Source: an uncultured bacterium
Lineage (GTDB): Bacteria; Desulfobacterota; Desulfobulbia; Desulfobulbales; Desulfobulbaceae
Length of the DNA: 8,824 nt
Direction of reading: 5' to 3'
Assembly (NCBI GenBank): GCA_903896915.1
Contig: CAITZN010000715.1
Location: 1-8,824, forward strand
The notes beneath the pieces are model-generated. The model searched no databases, was not told the DNA's origin, and saw nothing but the letters and a program-made list of their open reading frames with translations. The translations under genes were made by a program, and so were the position numbers. Shown here piece by piece: positions 4,918-8,824 of this stretch; the first letter of the stretch is position 1; every line of letters begins with the position of its first letter.

Positions 4918-6648
4918 ATGGCTGATAAAATTTTTCGCGTTAACATGTCGGACTTGAGCACCAAGGTCGAAGCTGTACCCGAGGGATGGATGGGGCTCGG
5001 AGGTCGGGGCCTGACCTCCACAATTGTTGCGGCCGAAGTCATCCCCACCTGTCATCCCCTGGGCAAGAACAACAAACTCATTATTGCACCAGGCCTGCTG
5101 TCCGGCACCTCGGCAGCCAATTCCGGGCGTCTCTCCTGCGGCGCCAAAAGCCCACTGACCGGAACCATCAAAGAAGCCAATGCCGGCGGCACCTCGGCGC
5201 AAATGCTCGCCAAGCTCGGTGTCAAGGCCCTGATCATCGAGGGTAAACCAACCAATGAGAGTAAATGGTACAGCCTGCAGGTCAATGCCGAAGGCGTGAC
5301 CATTAAAGAAGAGACCGAGGTCATCGGCCGGGGCAACTTTGCGGTGGTCGAGACCTTGAACAAACGACTTGGCGAAAAATTCGGGGTGATCACTATCGGA
5401 CCGGCCGGCGAGATGAAGATGTTGGGTGCCAATATTTCCATCAAAGACCCGGATAATCATATGCGGTCCTGCGGCCGTGGCGGACTCGGTGCGGTCATGG
5501 GTTCCAAAAAGATCAAATATATCGCGGTAGAACCGAACGACCAGAAAGTTGCCATCGCTGACCCCGAGGCCTTCAAAGTCGCCAGCCGCACCTTTGCCAA
5601 AGCCCTGATCGACAACCCCATCAGCAAGGCGCTGGGCCAATACGGCACCAACGTGCTGGTCAATATCATTAACGAATCCGGCGGACTGCCCACCCGCAAC
5701 TTCACCAGTGGCCAGTTCGAAGGTCATGAGGCCATTTCCGGCGAGACCATGTACGACACCATCGTGGCCCGTGGCGGCAAGCCGAAACACAACTGCCATC
5801 CGGGTTGCGTCATCAACTGCTCGCAAGTTTACGCCGATGCCAAAGGCGGGTACAAGACTTCGGGTTTTGAATACGAATCCATCTGGGCTCTGGGTGCCGA
5901 CTGCTGCGTCGACAATCTCGACCACATTGCTGAGGCCGACAACATTATGGACGATCTCGGCATCGACTCCATTGAAACTGCCGTCGCCTTCGGTGTCGCT
6001 ATGGAAGCTGGTGTACTTAAGTTCGGCGATGGCGCCGAGGTCTGTCGCATGCTTAGAGAAGAGGTCGCTAAAGGCACCCCATTAGGACGAATCATCGGCA
6101 ACGGCGCAGGTTCTGTGGGCCGTGCATATGGCGTCACTCGCGTCCCGGTTGTTAAAAATCAGGCGATCCCCGCCTATGATCCACGGGCCATCAAGGGCAT
6201 CGGCATCACCTATGCCACCTCCACCCAGGGCGCCGACCACACCATGGGCTACACCATTGCCACCAACATCCTCGGTGTCGGCGGCAAGGTTGATCCGCTC
6301 AGCAAGGAAGGTCAGGTTGAGCTGTCGCGCAATCTGCAGATTGCTACCGCAGCCATCGACTCAACCGGCATGTGCCTGTTCATCGCCTTTGCCGCACTCG
6401 ATGATGCGACCTGCCTGCCAGCCCTGATCGACCTGCTCAATGCCCGCTTCGGGATTCACCTAGTTGCAAACGATGTCACCAACCTCGGCATGACCATCCT
6501 CAAAACCGAACGGGCCTTCAACCTGGCTGCCGGTTTCACCAACAAGGATGACCGACTGCCGGAATTCTTCTCGGAAGAGCCGATCGCCCCGCACAACGTA
6601 GTCTGGGATATCAGCAACGAGACCATCGACTCGTTCTGGAACTTCTGA
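4918..6648 (+). CDS. aor: Aldehyde:ferredoxin oxidoreductase (tungsten-bispterin family)
   Basis: A 576-residue protein of the AOR family, which oxidises aldehydes to carboxylic acids (or reduces acids) using a tungsten or molybdenum bis-pyranopterin and a [4Fe-4S] cluster, with ferredoxin as usual partner. The N-terminal AFOR domain shows GLGGRGL (26-32), the SGRLSCGAKSPLTG region (69-82) and KALIIEGK (103-110). Candidate cluster ligands are Cys293, Cys297 and Cys301 (CHPGCVINC) plus Cys486 in DSTGMC. The first spacing is C-x3-C, unlike the C-x2-C of the well-studied archaeal enzyme. No signal peptide is present, so it should be cytoplasmic. The start has a strong Shine-Dalgarno 7 bases upstream. 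No ferredoxin-like AorA gene lies beside it in this window. It is followed after 14 bases by a MoaD-like gene and two moeA genes, which argues for dedicated cofactor supply. The metal and substrate cannot be read from the sequence. Confidence 0.93.
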   Translation: MADKIFRVNMSDLSTKVEAVPEGWMGLGGRGLTSTIVAAEVIPTCHPLGKNNKLIIAPGLLSGTSAANSGRLSCGAKSPLTGTIKEANAGGTSAQMLAKLGVKALIIEGKPTNESKWYSLQVNAEGVTIKEETEVIGRGNFAVVETLNKRLGEKFGVITIGPAGEMKMLGANISIKDPDNHMRSCGRGGLGAVMGSKKIKYIAVEPNDQKVAIADPEAFKVASRTFAKALIDNPISKALGQYGTNVLVNIINESGGLPTRNFTSGQFEGHEAISGETMYDTIVARGGKPKHNCHPGCVINCSQVYADAKGGYKTSGFEYESIWALGADCCVDNLDHIAEADNIMDDLGIDSIETAVAFGVAMEAGVLKFGDGAEVCRMLREEVAKGTPLGRIIGNGAGSVGRAYGVTRVPVVKNQAIPAYDPRAIKGIGITYATSTQGADHTMGYTIATNILGVGGKVDPLSKEGQVELSRNLQIATAAIDSTGMCLFIAFAALDDATCLPALIDLLNARFGIHLVANDVTNLGMTILKTERAFNLAAGFTNKDDRLPEFFSEEPIAPHNVVWDISNETIDSFWNF

Positions 6649-6662
6649 TTGCTGACGTATCC

Positions 6663-6887
6663 ATGCAGCTCACGGTCAAGCTTTTTGCCTATTTCCGGGA
6701 CAACCGGTTCAAGCAGAAGCAGGCAAATTATCCCGAGGGAACCACGGTTGAGGATATCATCCGCTCCCTCGGGATCAAACCGGACGAAGTCGGGGTGACC
6801 ATGATCAATTCACGCCACTGCGAACTGCACCAGGTCCCTGCTGAAGGCGATCAACTGGCTATCTTCCCGATGATCGGTGGCGGGTAA
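6663..6887 (+). CDS. MoaD/ThiS-like sulfur carrier protein
   Basis: A 74-residue ubiquitin-like protein. It begins with a beta-strand containing LFAYFRD (residues 7-13) and carries EGDQLAIFPMIGGG at the end (61-74). The C-terminal Gly-Gly is the site that is adenylated and converted to a thiocarboxylate in MoaD, which delivers the dithiolene sulfurs of molybdopterin; here there are three glycines. The size fits MoaD/ThiS. It starts 14 bases after the oxidoreductase stop with no clear Shine-Dalgarno, so translation is probably coupled. Its place between the W-enzyme and moeA supports pyranopterin over thiamine synthesis. No MoaE partner is in the window. It may be specialised for the tungsten enzyme, which is an inference from context. 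Confidence 0.88.
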   Translation: MQLTVKLFAYFRDNRFKQKQANYPEGTTVEDIIRSLGIKPDEVGVTMINSRHCELHQVPAEGDQLAIFPMIGGG

Positions 6888-6923
6888 ACACCCGCACCGC
6901 ACCTCTTCCACCCGCATTTTTTT
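6875..6923 (+). terminator. Hairpin over the moaD stop codon with an alternative distal arm and T7 tract
   Basis: CGGT-(G bulge)-GCGGGT (6875-6885) pairs with ACCCGCACCG (6890-6899), giving 10 bp around an AAAC loop that includes part of the TAA stop. A second copy of ACCCGC (6910-6915) can pair with the same GCGGGT arm and is followed almost at once by seven T (6917-6923). The distal form resembles an intrinsic terminator and the proximal form is more compact. The structure could weaken transcription into moeA or protect the upstream message. The pairing is seen directly; the role is inferred. Confidence 0.4.
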
Positions 6924-6973
6924 GCACAGAGACGCCCTTCCTTCTCAAATTGCACCAGACCGACAAGGATAGC

Positions 6974-8212
6974 ATGAAAGATTTTTTCAAATTGATCAGT
7001 TCTTCCGACTTCGTCTCCCTGTTTGCCGGATTCACGCCCCTTGAGCAGGAAACTATTCCTCTGGCCAAGGCTCTCAGCAGGGTTCTGGCCGAAGATATCA
7101 TCAGCAGCGAGGCACTCCCGCCTTTCTCCCGCTCCACCATGGATGGTTATGCAGTGCGGGCAGCAGACACTTTTGGTTGCTCCGAGTCGGAGACCGCCCT
7201 GCTGACCCTGATCGGTGAAGTCGCCATGGGCACTTCCGGCCAGGCTTTTGCCTTGCGCCCCGGCCAGGCCGTGCGCATCTGGACCGGTGGTGAACTGCCG
7301 CAAAAGGCTGACGGAGTGGTTATGGTCGAATATACCCAACCGTTTGACCAAGAAACGGTTGCGGTCTACCGGCCAGTAGCCCCGGGTGAGAATGTTATTC
7401 GTGCCGGTGAGGATTATGCCCCGGGTGCCGCTGTCCTGATGCGGGGCCGCAGGCTCCGACCCCAGGATTTGGGTGTATTGTCAGGCTTGGGGATAACGTC
7501 CGTGCCGGTCTTTCGCCAACCTAGGGTCGCCATCCTCTCGACCGGCGATGAGCTGGTGCCTGCCGATCAGCTGCCGCCTCCAGGAAAAATTCGGGATATC
7601 AATTCCACCACCCTGGCAGCCCTGGTCGATGAGGCTGGGGGGCTGCCGATTCCTTACGGTATCTGCGATGACGATCTCGACTCAATCCTCGCCGTCTGCA
7701 ACAAGGCACTCGCGACCGCAGACATCCTCCTGCTCTCCGGTGGTAGTTCGGTAGGCCGCCGCGATTTCACCCTGGAAGTCTTCAAAGCCCTGCCGCAGAC
7801 AGAAATTATGGTGCATGGGGTTTCAGTCCGGCCCGGAAAACCGACCATTCTTGCCCGGCAGGGCAACAAGGCTCTTTTCGGCCTACCCGGCCATGTGGCC
7901 TCAGCCCTGGTGGTCTTTCACCTTTTTGTCCGTCCCCTGCTCCGTCAATACAGCGGGTTAGGTGTAACGCTCGGACTGCAGACCATCCGGGCTATCACCG
8001 AACAGCAGATCCCCTCAGCCATCGGCAGAGAGGAGTATGTGCGGGTCCGGGTAACCCCGCAGGAAAAAGGCGGACTGCCGCTGGCCAGTCCGGTTTATGG
8101 AAAATCAGGCCTCCTGAGCCCCCTGGTCCGAGCCGACGGCCTGCTGCCGATCGATCGCGACAGTGAGGGGCTTGACAGGGGTACTGAATCCACGGTGATA
8201 TTGTTTCCCTGA
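6974..8212 (+). CDS. moeA: Molybdopterin molybdenumtransferase MoeA
   Basis: A 412-residue, full-length MoeA, which inserts molybdate (or tungstate in some paralogues) into adenylylated molybdopterin. Recognisable segments are PPFSRSTMDGYAVRAADT (49-66), PGENVIRAGEDYAPG (137-151), VAILSTGDELVP (185-196), LLLSGGSSVGRRDF (252-265), VRPGKPTILA (285-294) and FGLPGHVASALV (302-313). Asp57, Asp147 and Asp264 lie in the conserved active-site motifs. ATG 6974 is preferred because AAGGA (6965-6969) stands just before it; a TTG at 6950 would add eight residues without a ribosome binding site. It follows the MoaD-like gene after 86 bases and precedes a second moeA-like gene, so this operon carries two metal-insertion proteins. 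Confidence 0.95.
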   Translation: MKDFFKLISSSDFVSLFAGFTPLEQETIPLAKALSRVLAEDIISSEALPPFSRSTMDGYAVRAADTFGCSESETALLTLIGEVAMGTSGQAFALRPGQAVRIWTGGELPQKADGVVMVEYTQPFDQETVAVYRPVAPGENVIRAGEDYAPGAAVLMRGRRLRPQDLGVLSGLGITSVPVFRQPRVAILSTGDELVPADQLPPPGKIRDINSTTLAALVDEAGGLPIPYGICDDDLDSILAVCNKALATADILLLSGGSSVGRRDFTLEVFKALPQTEIMVHGVSVRPGKPTILARQGNKALFGLPGHVASALVVFHLFVRPLLRQYSGLGVTLGLQTIRAITEQQIPSAIGREEYVRVRVTPQEKGGLPLASPVYGKSGLLSPLVRADGLLPIDRDSEGLDRGTESTVILFP

Positions 8213-8242
8213 CAGGTTGTTGAGACTGTCGTCTTTCTTAAG

Positions 8243-8315
8243 CTGTAGACTTTTAGACTATTAGGCAGTTAGGAAAAGCCTAAACACCTACAGCCTAAAT
8301 ACCTAACCCCCTAAA
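8243..8315. repeat. 8-base-periodic inverted repeat array between the two moeA genes
   Basis: On the left side TAG recurs at 8246, 8254, 8262 and 8270, exactly 8 bases apart, within units such as TAGAC and TTAGG. After a short AAAAG turn (8274-8278), the reverse complement CTA recurs at 8280, 8288, 8295, 8303 and 8311 (steps 8, 7, 8, 8), within CCTAA units. The halves can fold back so that every unit pairs, starting with TTAGG (8269-8273) against CCTAA (8279-8283), leaving small internal loops. It ends just before the next ATG, where no Shine-Dalgarno is visible. It may belong to a dispersed intergenic repeat family; no second copy is in this window. Confidence 0.75.
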
Positions 8316-8320
8316 ACGCC

Positions 8321-8824
8321 ATGAAACGAAAAATCTATCTGCAGATGCAATCCAGGGAAGAGGCCCAGCAGTTGTTCTGGTCCCGTTTCAAACACTACAG
8401 CACCGGTTCAGAGACTATCCCGTCACGCTCCGCCTGTGGCCGGGTAACCGCCGGGCCGGTCTCCGCCCGCTTTTCCTCGCCTTCGTTTCATTCAGCCGCC
8501 ATGGACGGCTTGGCGGTCCGAGCGGAAGACACCTTTAGCGCCGCCGACGACACCCCTCTGACTCTGCGGATCGACAGCGGTGAAGCGGTAATGATCAACA
8601 CCGGTTACCCACTGCCACCGGATAAAAATGCGATAATCATGATCGAGCAAATCCTGCTCAGCGATGACGGCAGCCGCGGCGTTATCCGCGCCCCGGTCTA
8701 CCCCTGGCAGCATGTCCGCAAGGTTGGTGAAGACATCGTGGCCACCGAATTGCTCTTTCCGACCGGTCATCAGATCCGACCAGCCGATGTTGCGGCCCTG
8801 ATTACCGGAGGCTGCGCCACGGTA
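8321..8824 (+). CDS. Second MoeA-like protein, N-terminal 168 residues, cut by the window end
   Basis: The frame opens at ATG 8321, with an in-frame stop at 8312-8314 just upstream, and continues without a stop to the edge. It begins MKRKIYLQMQSREEA and contains the MoeA signature FSSPSFHSAAMDGLAVRAED (51-70), GYPLPPDKNAIIMIEQ (95-110), HVRKVGED (131-138) and IRPADVAALITGG (152-164). Asp62 and Asp138 correspond to the conserved MoeA acids. Its N-terminus and SSPxxHxxAMDG form differ clearly from the neighbouring MoeA. They resemble the long MoeA subfamily that carries an extra C-terminal periplasmic-binding-like (LysR substrate-type) domain, but that part would lie outside the window. There is no clear Shine-Dalgarno. 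It is probably in the operon and may serve a different metal or client from the first MoeA. Confidence 0.9.
   Translation, partial: MKRKIYLQMQSREEAQQLFWSRFKHYSTGSETIPSRSACGRVTAGPVSARFSSPSFHSAAMDGLAVRAEDTFSAADDTPLTLRIDSGEAVMINTGYPLPPDKNAIIMIEQILLSDDGSRGVIRAPVYPWQHVRKVGEDIVATELLFPTGHQIRPADVAALITGGCATV

Noticed and set aside
4900..5925. A 341-residue minus-strand frame opposite the oxidoreductase gene
   Set aside because: It lies wholly antisense to a well-supported AOR gene and its composition is what codon bias on the opposite strand produces.
3365..6919. Shared 11-mer CACCCGCATTT at 3365-3375 and 6909-6919
   Set aside because: Several exact 11-base matches are expected by chance in a window this size, and the flanks do not match.
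8210..8239. Terminator-like GACAG/CTGTC pair after the first moeA
   Set aside because: Only 5 bp with a 10-base loop and a poor T-tract; not enough to call.

Overview
The window reads as part of the chromosome of an anaerobic bacterium, most likely a deltaproteobacterial or Desulfobacterota-type lineage (Desulfuromonas, Pelobacter or Geobacter-like). The grounds are a tungsten-type aldehyde:ferredoxin oxidoreductase followed by its own MoaD-like and MoeA-like cofactor genes, and moderately GC-rich coding regions separated by AT-richer spacers. This assignment is inferred from gene content; no rRNA, tRNA, CRISPR array or complete mobile element is visible. All secure genes are on the + strand.

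Left part (1-1390): a NemR/AcuR-like TetR repressor gene precedes a carboxymuconolactone decarboxylase/AhpD-like gene. Nearly identical 15-bp palindromes (14 of 15 bases equal) lie just upstream of both genes, at the same distance from a candidate -35 element. The pair therefore looks like a small autoregulated detoxification or redox switch. The TetR promoter geometry suggests a leaderless or nearly leaderless message. A possible divergent gene with a strong Shine-Dalgarno leaves the window on the left.

Middle part (1391-4514): an AraC-family regulator, perhaps translated through a 15-codon upstream reading frame; a class I SAM-dependent methyltransferase; and a membrane-anchored metallo-beta-lactamase-fold hydrolase of the NAPE-PLD/UlaG-like type. 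These may be one transcription unit or separate ones. No shared pathway can be read from the sequence.

Right part (4515-8824): a 403-base spacer with a good sigma70-type promoter and a long leader, then the tungsten/molybdenum operon. Its genes are an aldehyde:ferredoxin oxidoreductase, a MoaD/ThiS-like sulfur carrier ending in Gly-Gly-Gly, a complete MoeA and a second, divergent MoeA-like gene cut by the window end. The likely logic is that the MoaD-like protein supplies sulfur for the pyranopterin dithiolene, the MoeA proteins insert the metal (perhaps one for W and one for Mo), and the oxidoreductase is the client enzyme. Between the two moeA genes is an unusual array in which TAG, then CTA, recur about every 8 bases, forming an imperfect inverted repeat.
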